Shown: positions 1 through 12,100 of the stretch, piece after piece
How the letters are laid out: the number at the start of each line of letters is the position of its first letter
Numbering within the stretch: position 1 is the first letter of the stretch
Assembly (NCBI RefSeq): GCF_016802725.1
Contig: NC_052671.1
Span: forward strand, 16,805,731-16,869,730
Direction of reading: 5' to 3'
From: Solenopsis invicta
Lineage: Eukaryota > Arthropoda > Insecta > Hymenoptera > Formicidae
Length of the DNA stretch: 64,000 nucleotides
Program-made: the position numbers and the translations under genes
Notes under the pieces: model-generated
Told to the model about the DNA's origin: nothing
What the model saw: the letters and a program-made list of their open reading frames with translations, nothing else
Database searches by the model: none

Positions 1-60
1 AGTTTTTACAGTTAAGTTAGACATTTTTCGTTACAAAATATCACAATATCCTTCACATGG

Positions 61-930
61 TTGGTTTTAACGCGAAAAGTGATAAGAACTTTTCATAGAA
101 CTCTCAAGGTACTACTCAGAACTATCGACAGAACTGTCAAAACATTCAAAAATTTTTCACCCGTTAGCTGTTAGAAATATTTCAATCGTGATTCAAAAAA
201 TCGCAATAACTTTCTTGCTATTCACTTTACAGCTTTGAGTATTAAGAATTTTCATTAGAACTCTTACAGAGTTATCCAGAACTCTCGGCAGAAATACCGA
301 AACTATCAAAACAATATTTTACTACGTAAAATGGCGATAACTTCTTCGATATTGATTTTACCGCAAAACTTCCTAATAATTTTTGATAGAACTCTCAAAG
401 TGCTACTCAGAACTCCCGACAGAACTGCCGGAACTATCAAAAAAATATTTTTCCACAGGTGTTAAAAATTTTTCGAGCCAGTGTACGAAAAATCGCGGTA
501 ACTTCTTCAATATTAATTTTAACGGCAAAAGTCTTAACAACTTTTGACAGAACTCTTGGGATGCTATCCAGAACTGTCGACGAAACTGCCAAAATTTTTC
601 AAAAAAATTTCTGTCACCCGAGAAATGAAAAATTTTTTATTCTGATATTTCTGTCGGCAGTTCTGAATAGCACCCCCCAAGAGTTCTATCAAAAGTTATT
701 AGGACTTTTTTCGCTAAAATCAATATTGGAGAAAATATCGCAATTTTTCTTATCGCATTTTTAGAAGTTAGCACCCCAAATCTTTACAATTGGATTTTTT
801 TGCTTATTTCGCTGGAATTATTATTAATTTTGTGAAGAAACTGCAGAACTCTTTAGGGTGCATTAAGAACTGTAACAAAAATTTCATTTTTTTTCAATAA
901 TGGGGTGCCAACTTTACAGAGGTAATTTAA
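61..930. repeat. Degenerate array of a GAACTCT/AGAACTGTC motif, with one inverted copy
   Basis: A motif built around AGAACTCT, then GGTGCTA and AGAACTGTC, recurs near 97, 257, 387, 548 and 844 in forward orientation, and near 657-700 inverted. Spacing between the first four copies is about 130-160 bp. The motif GTTAGCACCCC at about 770 is answered by GGGGTGCCAAC at about 901, so the right part also has inverted symmetry. The short reading frame over 459-764 is an internal product of the repeat and I do not call it a gene. It probably belongs to a non-autonomous fold-back element, perhaps truncated by the window edge. Confidence 0.6.
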
Positions 931-1926
931 TGTTGAATCGGGGATTCAGGTCAAAAGAATATTCGATTCCATTACGGTTATGTTTAATGAAAAATGGAAT
1001 AACTGTTCCAGTTTCAGTTTTTTAACTAATAAAGAAATCATTTATATAATATTACGATTTTCTTCCAATTATGATTAGTCTTTCTATTGGATTAAAACAA
1101 AGGATTGTAGCAACACATATGTATGGTATATGATTAAATAAATCTATGTATGTATGTATACGAATATATAAACATTCACTAAAAAAAAATTAGCATTGAA
1201 TCAACAATTCATTGTTTCAATATAAGCAAGAATCTTCCCGAAAGAATTTACAATCTTAAACAAACATAATTTAACATAAAAAAATTTTGTTTCTTCATGT
1301 AAATTATGTCTGTTTAAGATTATCAAATTTTTTCAAGATTTCATAATCTAGTTTATACTAGGATGTCCCCGTATAAGTGGCCGCCTCCTTTTATCTAAAC
1401 TAACAGAAATATATCCAATAAATATAAAAAAAAATTAAATGGCTTGAGCTAAACTTTATTGTGGGCACAGTGGTTACTTAAAGAAATGACCTATATTAAA
1501 GAACGGAGAAACATGCATAACTTTTGCATGATAAAGTGAATATTTCTATATGATAAAAGTTGTAGCGTTTTTTCTAATGAGTACAATGATGTATGATATA
1601 TCAAAATTATTTTACAAGTCACACAAGTTATGTCGGTTTAAAGTTTCGCGGGCGAACAGTGCCATTTCAGTTTCGCTCCTGCTGTGTGGCTAACTTCCGA
1701 CTTCCGCTTTGCTGATTGACATGTAACATGTTGCCAATTGATTATAATATTCGGTGTACGTATAATATAAGTAATGAAAATACGAAAATGTACAGATTTA
1801 TAAAATGAATAAAACATTTAACAAAATTATGAAATATTTATCATTTTGTATAATAAAAATAATAATTTATATCAATAATACACTTAGTGAAAAATTATGT
1901 TACTCCCGTTAATCATTGATGAAATC
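931..1926. other. Gene-free AT-rich stretch
   Basis: I see no coding exon, RNA gene or clear repeat pair here. A less AT-rich patch at about 1640-1720 precedes the mariner remnant and could be part of the same decayed element. Confidence 0.4.
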
Positions 1927-2155
1927 CCGTACAACTTTTTCCCAAAACTCAAATTACCACTTTGTGGAAAGCGTTTTGAATCGACAGAGGCTGTAAAAGA
2001 AAATTCGCTGAAGGAACTGAAGGTCGTATTCTTATCTTATCAGTTTACAAAAAGTGTTTTAAAGAATGGATCAAATGTTGACACATGTGCGTTACAAAAA
2101 ATAGGAACTATTTCAAAAAGGACAAAATAAATTCATTTTAAATAACAACTTTTAT
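1927..2155 (+). pseudogene. Mariner-type transposase C-terminal remnant
   Basis: Frame 1 reads FFPKLKLPLCGKRFES then TEAVKENSLKELKVV, which resembles the C-terminal end of Tc1/mariner (SETMAR-like) transposases. At about 2030-2050 the reading shifts frame and continues as KCFKEWIKC, a TGA at 2079-2081, then HMCVTKNRNYFKKDK. The family normally has Trp at the TGA position. Only the C-terminal fifth of a transposase is recognisable and no terminal repeats were identified. It is a dead fragment; the family call rests on remembered motif resemblance. Confidence 0.6.
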
Positions 2156-3600
2156 TTTATTTAACAATTTCAAATACTTCTTGAAAAAAAAGTATGTCTG
2201 TAGCAGAAGGTATATTTATACTCCAGCATATTTTGTCTTGTAGAAAAAATATTTTGCTCGCAAACATTTAGCTTATTTACTTCAAAGCTTCTGAAGAATC
2301 AAATTGTGTAATTTTACTTTTAAAAATATTGTAATAAATGATATTATCTGCTCTTTATTTGCGATGCAAATGTAATTATGTTCAAACATACCGTGTCTCG
2401 TAAAAACAATTTTTGCCAAGAGTATTTTGTTGACTCATGTTTTACGAAGCTATGAAACTTTTAAAAGAACCGAATGTTTAAAAATTAATAAAATTATCTG
2501 CAGCTACGTTATAATGCAGATCGAGTGAGATAGAGAGAGAGAGAAAATAAATTTTTTCCAAAAATTCGTCTTTTAGGAAACAGCAAACAATTTTTTTAAT
2601 TACAAATATCGCAATTCTGTTGTAATTTTTGCAGTATTTTAGTCGTAATCTTTTAGAATTCGTCTCAGACAGATGTCTCCATAATCTCTCCTGCCAGCTC
2701 TTATATATTCTCTCATAATATTCTAATATATAATTCCGTAATAACAATAGTTTTTTAATAACAGACAGTCAATGCAGTGTCAGTAAATAATTTCATCCTT
2801 GTTATTCGACAATGTTAAACAAAAATGAAATAATTCATTATATTGTAATGTGTTAACCAGTATCTTATGCTAAAAAATGACCTTTATAGAGGCTCATGAA
2901 AAGCCCGCGTTTGTTAAATCTTATAATCTTATAAAGAAAATTGTATAGTTACACAAAATATAATAATAAAAATACTAAATTATAGACTAAAGATGTATAT
3001 GTCATATATCAAAGTATTATCAAAACTTTTTAAATTTTATAAATTGTTAAATTATTACGTTTGAGTGTTAATGCTGAATTAAAGCACATTTCGGATCCCT
3101 TATTGATTGAAAAACTATTTCATTTTTCATTGTTTTCTTCTCTGTCGCTAATTTCAGCACCAAATTCAAATATTTGTAATCAAAATTTTTTTGTCATTGA
3201 TTAGGAAAAGAAGAACAGATTTCTTCCAGTTTTTAAAATTCGATAGATTTAAGCTCGTATTATATCCAAAATATCCTTGAGAATCGAAAAACAACGTAAA
3301 TCAAAAATAATTTTATCCGGTTATGATTCTGATTATCTGATTATAATATAGAGTGTTATAAACTATGTAGAATTATGGTATGATTTGGGTCGTGAGAAAG
3401 TTATAAAGAGAAGGTTTTGGAATAATTATTAGTTCCGATTCGGTTCAGGTACATATTATTAAAACAATCATAATCAATTATGAAAAATTATATATGATTT
3501 AGACACTATACTTATGAGAAACGCGACAATATTCGACGGAAGTGTCACTGAATGTTCAAACAACAGTCATGTTTTCCTTTAAAATATTTTCTTTATCCAT
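2156..3600. other. Gene-free AT-rich stretch
   Basis: No feature supported. A short minus-strand reading frame at 2478-2747 is low complexity and has no recognisable domain. Confidence 0.4.
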
Positions 3601-3639
3601 AATTAGTGTTCTCAGACTGAACAAATTCTTGGAAACTTT

Positions 3640-4115
3640 AAAAAATAGTACATTATGCAACATGGGGCCGAGCTTTGCCGTTCTCGACTGAGAACAATGT
3701 TTCCAGTACGAGGCGTAGCTGCGAAGCGCGCGTAGCGCAGCCGAATGCTGAAAACAGCGTCCAAAGTCGAGAACGCGCTCATGTTGCATATGGTATTTTA
3801 TGCAAAAGAAGTATGTTTTTTGCGACATTCGACAAAGAACAAGCGCATTTTCCTGTCACTGCCTGTACCAATTATAGGTTATGAGAGACCAGTATACTAC
3901 CTTCGCTCATGCATTCGACCCTATGCTCAGCGCATGCGCTACGAAACGTTCACAGTTTTTTGACAAAAGCACGGTTGCGCATGCAAACCGTACGAGAATA
4001 TTGATTTTACACGTCCACGGACGGCAATATCCCCCACCCCAAAGATTGCCCATTTACGGCCATGTTACCAACTGTCCCAAAATGTCGCAAAAAACGTGCT
4101 TTCTTTGCGTAAAAG
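3640..4115. repeat. Imperfect inverted repeats around a GC-rich core
   Basis: TTATGCAACATG near 3654 and the block ending CGTTCTCGAC (about 3690) return inverted as GTCGAGAACG (about 3766) and CATGTTGCATA (about 3781), around a GC-rich centre at 3715-3745. A second pairing links TTTTTTGCGACAT (about 3818) with ATGTCGCAAAAAAC (4081). The reading frames on both strands here share the start MSQKT because they are two arms of the same repeat, not genes. Probably an old palindromic non-autonomous transposon. Confidence 0.5.
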
Positions 4116-4190
4116 TATTTTTTCTGTTTTTTTCCTCAACGTATTTTTCCAGAATTTTTTTTTCTTTTAAAATAATGACACCTATATTGT

Positions 4191-4238
4191 AATTTACGTC
4201 AATGATTTTAAGATTTCTTAAAATCATTGACGTAAATT
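4191..4238. repeat. Perfect 23-bp inverted repeat with a 2-nt spacer
   Basis: Arms 4191-4213 and 4216-4238 are exact reverse complements separated by TT. Near-zero spacing and perfect identity in an otherwise decayed region suggest a recent event. Confidence 0.9.
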
Positions 4239-4670
4239 CACATTTAAGAACACTAATATAATAATTTATTAATAAAGTTCATTGTCATTATCACATATAT
4301 TTCTCCATATTTTCCAGAAAAAAATATGAAAAGAAACTAGGGTTTTTTCCTTAACTTTATTTTTATAAAAAATGTAAAAACACTAATACGTCGTTATCAT
4401 AGGCGTTTATTTCCGCTTGGAAAAAAACAAAAAAAAAACTAGTTTCTTTCCTCTATTTTATTTTTCTGGAAAATTAAGAACACTAGTTATAATATTCTTT
4501 AATTGCTATAATAGAACTTGTTAAACTAGATAGTTATCAGATGAACCAAACAAATGTAATGGAAAATCTCAAATAACATTAATAACAATTAATATATGTA
4601 GATCAACAAGTATTAGACAATATATGTTCAGTAATGTGCTAATAACTAAATTTATGATTATTACTGCCAT

Positions 4671-4790
4671 CAGGGTTGGATAAAAACCTGGTTTTTTAAA
4701 AAAAACCAAAAAACCAGGTTTTTTTGGTTTAAACCAGATTTTTTTTATTTAAACCTGGTTTTGGGTTTTTTTTATTTAAAATTTGTTTTA
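4671..4790. repeat. hAT left terminal and subterminal repeats
   Basis: The 9-bp terminal repeat is followed by alternating AACCTGG/CCAGGTT and GGTTTAAACC-type motifs in both orientations up to about 4770. These pair with the AACCATGG and GGTTTAAACC motifs at the right end. Confidence 0.75.
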
Positions 4791-5482
4791 TATGTTAATG
4801 CAATTTTAATTATAATTACAATATGTAATATAATATTTAACTCTTTTAATATTTAATATTAAAGCTATTTTAATATTTATATTAAAATTTTAAAACATAA
4901 ACAAATGTTTTTGTTACACACAATTAACAATATTCTAAAATTATATATGTACATATGTTTTCATTTGGACTGTAAGAGATCCCTGCATCTGTCTGCTTTT
5001 TAATGATTTATTTTATTTTTTATCTTTTATCTTTTCGACATTGAAACAAAATGGAATGAAACGATATTGTACATTATTTTAAATAAAATAGATTCAACCA
5101 TTAAATAGTAGAAACTAATAAAAATTTATTATTTGTAAATTGTAATTTTAATTACAAATAAGAAGTTTGTGTATCAGTTTTTATTATATAATATTAAGAT
5201 GTTTTTTTACTCTTAGTTTGGGTGACTTTCATTTTTTTTCAAATAACAAAAAGAGATTGAAGAAGACTTTTTGTGAAAGCTGAAAATATTTTTCAATTTT
5301 TAAATTTTCGCGGTTTTAATATCAAATTGTCAAAAGCCTCGTTCAGTCGTGTAGATGTCGCGACTCTATAAGACAATTGAACGCGCGAAAATCGCAATTT
5401 ATTTGTTTGATTGCGATGTCTTATTGAAGACGTCTTGTGCTGCAAGAAAGGTTAACACTATTTTGCTAGACGATTTAAAATA

Positions 5483-7718
5483 ATGACTGGTCGTAAAAAA
5501 GATAAAATATGGGATCAGTTTATTGAAAAGAAAGGAGAGAAATGCCTTAGAGCTCTTTGTAAAAAATGTGGCAAAGATATTCGCGGTTTGGTGGCACGTA
5601 TGAAATCTCATTTTGAGCAGTGCAAATCAGAAGATTACCAAAATGATGATGCTAATTTAAAAGGTACGTTAATCAATAATCTGATATTTTTTTACTGTCA
5701 TTGTTGAACATTTCTATATTCTTCTGTGAAATTTCGAAAGACAGACTTTATATGAAGACTTGAAAAGTTTATATATATAATATGCTAAATGCCAAAACCA
5801 ACATTCCGAGATAATTGATATTTTATGTATAAAAACTTTATTCTTTCGATAAAATCAATAATGTTGAAGTTTACTTTAAAAAATGCACATCAGAAGAGAC
5901 ACATTAGCAACGATATAGAATATATATTGTTGCTAATGTGTTCTTTCTGACAAGTAATAAGTAATCTTAAGTAATTCCTAATTCAAAAAATTAATTTGGC
6001 ATTTAGCGTATTATTTACTTCAAATCTTTATATTTTTTATTAAATTTAAATTAAAAATTTAAAATAATAGCTGTCATTATTTTAAATAAATTTATTTTAA
6101 TTGAAACAATCAGAATCGGATACATTGATCGATGTTTCATTATTTATTCTCTATAGATGAAACAATATCGTCATCTCCAGTTTGTGACCCATCAACATCG
6201 TCTCTTCCCACTAAACGGGCTACTTCACCGTCGCATATCGTAACAAAAAAATCTAAACCTGACTTTTCAAAATTTTTTTATAAAACAACAACATATGAAA
6301 AACAAAAACTAGATATTCAAGTAGCTCGATACATATTTGCGACAAACAGTGCATTTAGATGCGTAGAACACAAAGAATTTAAGGCATTATGTGAATCCTT
6401 ACGCCCAGGATATAAACCTCCAGATAGGAAATTAATAGCTAACGATTTGCTCGAAACAGTTTATAAAAATGAATCACAGAAAGCAATTAAATTATTAGCA
6501 GGAAAAGTAGTATGTTTAGCAATCGATGGTTGGTCTAACGTCCACAACGAACCAATTATATGTGCATCCGTCACAACTTTTGAAGGAGAAGTATATTTAG
6601 TTGATACTATAGATACATCCGGTCATCAACATGATGGTGAATATTTAACGTCGCTACTGATGGATACAGTAAATAAAATTGAAGACACTTTTAAATGCCT
6701 AATTGGCAGTGTAGTAACGGATAATGCCGCCAATATGAGCATTATGCGTAGAAACATTGAGCGATTAGTCATGGAAAATGCATCTAATGACAGATGTATT
6801 ATTACTTATGGATGCTCAGCCCATATGTTAAATTTGCTAGCTCATGATCTAGAAATATCATCAGTAACAGGTCATATTATAAAAGTAACGAAATATTTTC
6901 GAAATAATCATTTTGCTAGAGCCAAATTTAACGAAGCTAAAACCAGCAATCTTGTGATGCCACAAGAAGTCAGATGGAATACAATGTGTGAACGCTATGT
7001 ACAAAACTGGATTACACTCTTAGATATATGTGAAAATTTCAAAGAAAATATTGATCATGAAATACGTGCAATTATTTCTAACATTGCGATTAAACGAAAT
7101 GCTGAAGATTTACTAACGATATTAAAGCCAATTTCAATTGCATTAGATGAGATACAATCCAATACTTGTCATCTTGCTGATGCAGTTGTAATATGGAAAC
7201 AATTAGAAGAAAAATTAGATGTTCTCTGTTCCGAAAAACGAAAGCTTTTTCGCAAACGTTATAAAAAAGCCTTAACACCAGTCCACTTTGCAGCTTACAT
7301 AATAACACCCAAATATGCACTAAATAAATCTCCGCCGATCGTTCTTTCTATCGAAGAGAAAGAAATAGCACTGAACTTTCTAGCAGAGAATTTCAGAACA
7401 GAGGGACAACTACTTTTGCCAAAACTTGTAAAATTTCAATTGCAATCAGATCCGTTCTGCGGATCTCTAATATTAGACAGCATGGTTGACCAGCTAAATT
7501 CTGTTGAATGGTGGTCCACTGTACAAAAAATGAAAGAATACTTATCTAATAATCAAATGCATATTATTTTACAACTTCTTTGCACTACTGCGTCCTCAGC
7601 CGGCATAGAAAGAGTTTTCTCGACATTTGGTTTTGTGCAGTCGAAACTTCGAAACCAGCTAGGAACTGAAAAAGCTAGTAAGCTCGTTTTTCTGTATAAA
7701 TTATTAAATACTCATTAA
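5483..7718 (+). CDS. hAT transposase with BED zinc finger, two exons
   Basis: Exon 1 is 5483-5663 and exon 2 is 6157-7718. The donor is AAAG|GTACGT, the acceptor CTATAG|AT, and the join completes a GAT codon. The product is 580 residues, full length for the superfamily. Residues 1-50 form a BED finger (C26, C29, H43, C47) that binds the element's ends. The RNase H-like core shows CLAIDGWSN (Asp about 184) and VVTDNAANMS (Asp about 249), and a Cys/His YGCSAHMLNLL block. The C-terminal dimerisation region has SSAGIERVFSTFG near residues 540-555. The start is the first ATG before the finger. No inactivating lesion is seen. Full activity cannot be shown from sequence alone. Confidence 0.9.
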
Positions 7719-7964
7719 TTAATAAAATTATATAATTTTTATGTAATTAATATAATATTTACATATTAATATAATATTAGGTAATACATAAATAATATAA
7801 AATTTTGTGTAATTGTATTTTTATCAATAATTCATGTAATAAAAAAGTTTCTTTATTAAATTTAAAATTATTATTATAAAAATAAGGACTTCACACATTT
7901 CACTCATTTTGGGCGCAGAACTTCTCCAGAAAGTTTTATATATTTAAAAATGCAATTTAAAAAA

Positions 7965-8070
7965 AACCAAAATAATGAAAAACCATGGTTTTAATTTAAA
8001 AAAATCACGTGATTTAAACCGTGGTTTAAATCGTGGTTTAAACCATTTGATTTAAACCATGCCAACCCTG
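7965..8070. repeat. hAT right subterminal and terminal repeats
   Basis: Repeated GTGGTTTAAA and TTTAAACCATG motifs precede the terminal CCAACCCTG. They mirror the left end of the element. Confidence 0.75.
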
Positions 8071-8078
8071 ACTGCCAT

Positions 8079-8971
8079 ACGTAAAATTTTTATGTACGTT
8101 TTATGTAACAATCAAAAATGAGAATGACTAGAAAAAATTTTGAAACTTTAAGACTCGATAAAAAACAATTTGTTACTTTGGCCTTGAAAAGTTTTTATAC
8201 TCATATACAATACATATATCGTATATGAGTAAATATATGAATATGCATACATATATAACGTCCAAAGCATTTAATAAAGACATTTGCTTGGGCCAACGCA
8301 TACTTCGGGGACATTTCGATACTTTGGGTACAGGTCTCAAAAAATTTGTGGTTAATCACATACTTTTGTACCTTTTTTCGTCTCCAAATGTAGTACAATG
8401 ACTACATGACAGTAGCCATAGATACTTGGATCATTGTCAATAAGGAGCAGGAAATGAATTCAAAACTCATGTTATTTAAACAAACAAATCTCTTTTGTTT
8501 ATTTAATCATTAGGGACAGAGAAATATTAAATAATATCGAACTAACATACCAAACGTATATAAAATGTATTAACAATGAAAATCAAGAAAAATAAGTATC
8601 AAGAAAAATAAATTCTATGTTTCTTTTTTAGTATTTTGGTAAAAATACATTTTGGTTACAGTAAAAAACTAGTTTTATTCGGTTTTTTACTCCGAATTTT
8701 AAAAATACACGTTTTTTTCATTTCTAGAGACAATTGCGAGTGTTAAGACGTAATTCAATTACCATTAAATATGAACGATGTGTGCCGCTAAATAAAGCTG
8801 ATATGACTTAGCTCACCTTTTAAAAAGCATTATCTACAAACCGTACTCTTCTAATGATCGTCGGTACTTACGATAAACAATACGTGTAATAAGTACACGT
8901 CACCATTTACCATGTACAAACATATATTATTGTTTTGTCGATGCTATTCACTTATATAATGGAACAAGATA
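8079..8971. other. Gene-free stretch
   Basis: Only a small hairpin is visible: TACTCATATAC near 8199 pairs with GTATATGAGTA near 8221. No coding or RNA gene is supported. Confidence 0.4.
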
Positions 8972-9021
8972 GTACGCGTAACGTTAAATCATCTTACAAG
9001 ATGATTTAACGTTACGCGTAC
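8972..9021. repeat. Perfect 24-bp inverted repeat with a 2-nt spacer
   Basis: Arms 8972-8995 and 8998-9021 are exact reverse complements around AC. This is the same design as the palindrome at 4191-4238 but with unrelated sequence. Confidence 0.9.
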
Positions 9022-9053
9022 ACAATACAATGGGCAAATTCAAGCCAGCAAAG

Positions 9054-9148
9054 CGGCTAGCTTTGCTCGCCGAGCGATTGAATATTATTAGTTCTTACCA
9101 ATGACTTCAACCATTCATGTTCAATCGCTTGGCGAGCAGGTCTAGCCG
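9054..9148. repeat. 29-bp stem hairpin with 37-nt loop
   Basis: 9054-9082 and 9120-9148 are reverse complements at about 26 of 29 positions. The size and slightly mismatched stem resemble a microRNA precursor, but a tiny transposon remnant is equally possible. Confidence 0.6.
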
Positions 9149-12100
9149 TTCTGATAGTTTAAACTCATCCAATTTGTAAGGAATGGTGGTTATCCGATAA
9201 ACGATGGTTTTTATATGTCCAGAGATAGCGAGGCAAAAGAATTCGCAAGGTTTGCACAATACAGCGGATAACGGAAAATATAGGTGAGAGAAACATCAAA
9301 ATAGACTATCGTGAACAAACTGACAAGTAATATCGCTCGAACAATAAATTTAATTACTAACGGCCGATTTATTACGATTTTAATTCCGTTAGAGTAATAG
9401 ATTCAAGTCCTCGTAGTTGCATGCGCATAGTACGCAGGACATTTATTCGTTCGCTTAATATATTTCTCGAAAGATTATTCGGCCCATGTATAATTATAAA
9501 TTAATATAAATTATACAAAAGCATAATTAAAATGGATGAAGTAATTGGAATAATGCGAAATCTTTGAAATATAAACAACTCTAATATGCGTAAAACACAT
9601 TTGTTGGCACATGTTTCCTCGGATATCATAAATATAAATATAATGTAATGAACAGGAATCAAAAAGCACGGAAATTAAAGTGTAAATAATATAAAGCGTA
9701 TCTAATTATTTATAAATTATTATATAAAATAGTAATACACCTATGCAATGTAAAGACTATTACGAGAGAAAGAGAGCGAGAGAGAAGCGACGCAACGTGT
9801 ATTCTTGATCTCATTATTTACATTATTCGTTGACACTAGGCATCTAAACAATCGCAGATTAACCTGCTTATCGGTAAGCGTATTTACAAGTTTACAAATA
9901 TACAGGTCGGAAGGGTCACTTGAGAGTCTTCTACAGTTCGATATGGTTTGCTTAAGTTACTTAAGTAGGATATTTTCAGGAGAACACGGCTTTCTCTACA
10001 TGCGCATTTCGCACTTATACGCGTATAGTTTTGACGCACGCTCAAGTATGTCACAAGTATTACGCGAATTTCAGCTTTTCGTCATCGGAAACGTAAATTG
10101 TTTGTATGTCGCAATATTTTTGCGCGATATTTTCACCTGTAAATTATTGCAAAATCGTTACACAGCAATAAATCAATTATTATAAGTTATGTACGTTAAT
10201 ATTGCACACAAGTAGATTGAATTTACAGCAGTGTAAATTACTAAATGGAATTACCGATTGTTGTTGCTGACAAACTATGTTGAAGACTATCGAGTCTCAA
10301 AGTTTAACGAGAGGAGCACGTAAAAGATTTCTCAGCAAACGTTGCACGTGAGTTGATTTACAATAGCGTTGTGTCTTGCATCGCATAATGAAACAATAAT
10401 AATAACAATCGTTTTTTGTGTCTCATCGAGGAAACATGTTCGTTCGAGTTCCAAATCATTGAGATTGAGAGCTTTAATAGCGATTAAAGTGCTGACATTT
10501 GGTTAATTATTTTTCTATTTATTTTTCTTTACTGTTATGAGTGCATTTGCCAACAAACGACCATTACAACGTCAAATATAACAATATTAATAATTATAAT
10601 AAATGTTAACTGTTCTACCATTCCGATACTGTATTTGATGTAAACCGTTGCGATCAACTATCAAAGAAGTTATCATGTTAGGCTAATAAGAAAAAAAAAT
10701 ACAACTGCTTAATTAATGCTGCGTATCTTATCACTGTTTTTTTTCGTTACTAAAGATGTTACTGAAGTCGACAAGAAATTTATGTTATTTATCAAAAATT
10801 CAGCGTTTACGTAAGCGACTTGACCATAGTAAAATAATAATTCTTTTAGTAGTCGATATAATGAACAAGGCATTCGACATTCTCGAACCTTCGTTACGCA
10901 TATGAGTAATATTAGTGTAATTATTTTATTGTCTGACTATAACTTATATAAATATCTTTGATGCCGAAGATGAGTAAGTGAGCCCGAAACGTACATCTAT
11001 TCTTTTTCATATTTATAACGTGCTAAAGTTGAAAATCAATTATATTAACTTTTACATCTTAAACATTTTAATTTTTTTATTGAGCATGTTCTACTTTTTC
11101 GTTACACTTGTAAATATTATGAGCTAGTAAATATTCTTGAATAATAATAATAATAATAATTTTATTTATGGGGATTATATTAGCAGTTACTTAAGTAAGA
11201 TTAATGTGTCGATATTTTAAGGTTTTCCAGATTAAAAAAAAAAAAGTGACGGGGAGTTACGTGACTTATCTTTTAATATAGAAACTTTTGACATTGTCAT
11301 CTTCAAAATAATAAATAACAAATACAATTTCAGCAAAATAATAATTTGTTATTTAAAAATAATTTCCTTACTGATAAAAACTCGTAAATATTGATGTGGA
11401 AAACATCGTAAAAATTATTTATAGTAATCGTTAAAGATTGTCACTAATATACGTCATATTTCAAGAGAATTGTATAACTTGTGAATATTTCTCACACAAA
11501 ATTAGTTTGCTGGCACTTCATTTTTTTAATTCTGAAATATTTTTAATATTCTATTCTTTCTTACAAGTATAGTTTTTTTCAATTTTTATATTTTATTTGC
11601 GCTAATCTTATAATCATTAATGTTTGCAATAATTAAATTACTTAAACCGTTTTTCTCGTAAAATTCTATGTCACTTTAGAAAACTTTTAAAGAAAATTAT
11701 ATTGTCAAAAAATTTGGAAAAATTTAGGACTGCCTATATATTAATCATAAATTTATTTTCATAATTTGATAAAGTTCTTACATTGTGTTAAAAAAAAAGG
11801 CTGGAAAACCTTAACGTGTAAATTCTAACAAAATTATTTTCATCGTATATTCAGATCGGTTAACACAGGAAAAATGAGAAGGCGAACTTATGTCTCATTT
11901 CCGTAACACAACAATCATTGAGCAGAACGAGAAGTGAATACCAATGACGCACAATTTTCCTCGTACTCACGAACGACTGTATTATTCATAGCACATCCAA
12001 TTAACATATTTCCAACAGCTTTGCACCTTTTTAGTGTAACCAAGCGTAAAGACCGCGCCGTTTTCTCGATATTTACACATAAATTATCTTATCATCTTAT

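Larger units (their letters stand above)
4671..8070 (+). mobile_element. Complete hAT transposon with 8-bp target duplication
   Basis: The 3400-bp element starts with CAGGGTTGG (4671-4679) and ends with CCAACCCTG (8062-8070), an exact inverted repeat. ACTGCCAT flanks both sides (4663-4670 and 8071-8078), giving the 8-bp target duplication diagnostic of the hAT superfamily. Both ends carry clustered AAACC/GGTTT subterminal motifs, the usual transposase-binding arrangement. Inside is a two-exon transposase gene (5483-7718) with no visible stop or frameshift. Intact ends, duplication and reading frame together make an autonomous, recently active copy plausible. Confidence 0.93.

Noticed and set aside
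9805..10185. 126-codon plus-strand open frame as a gene
   Set aside because: No domain, no splice context and composition like its non-coding surroundings.
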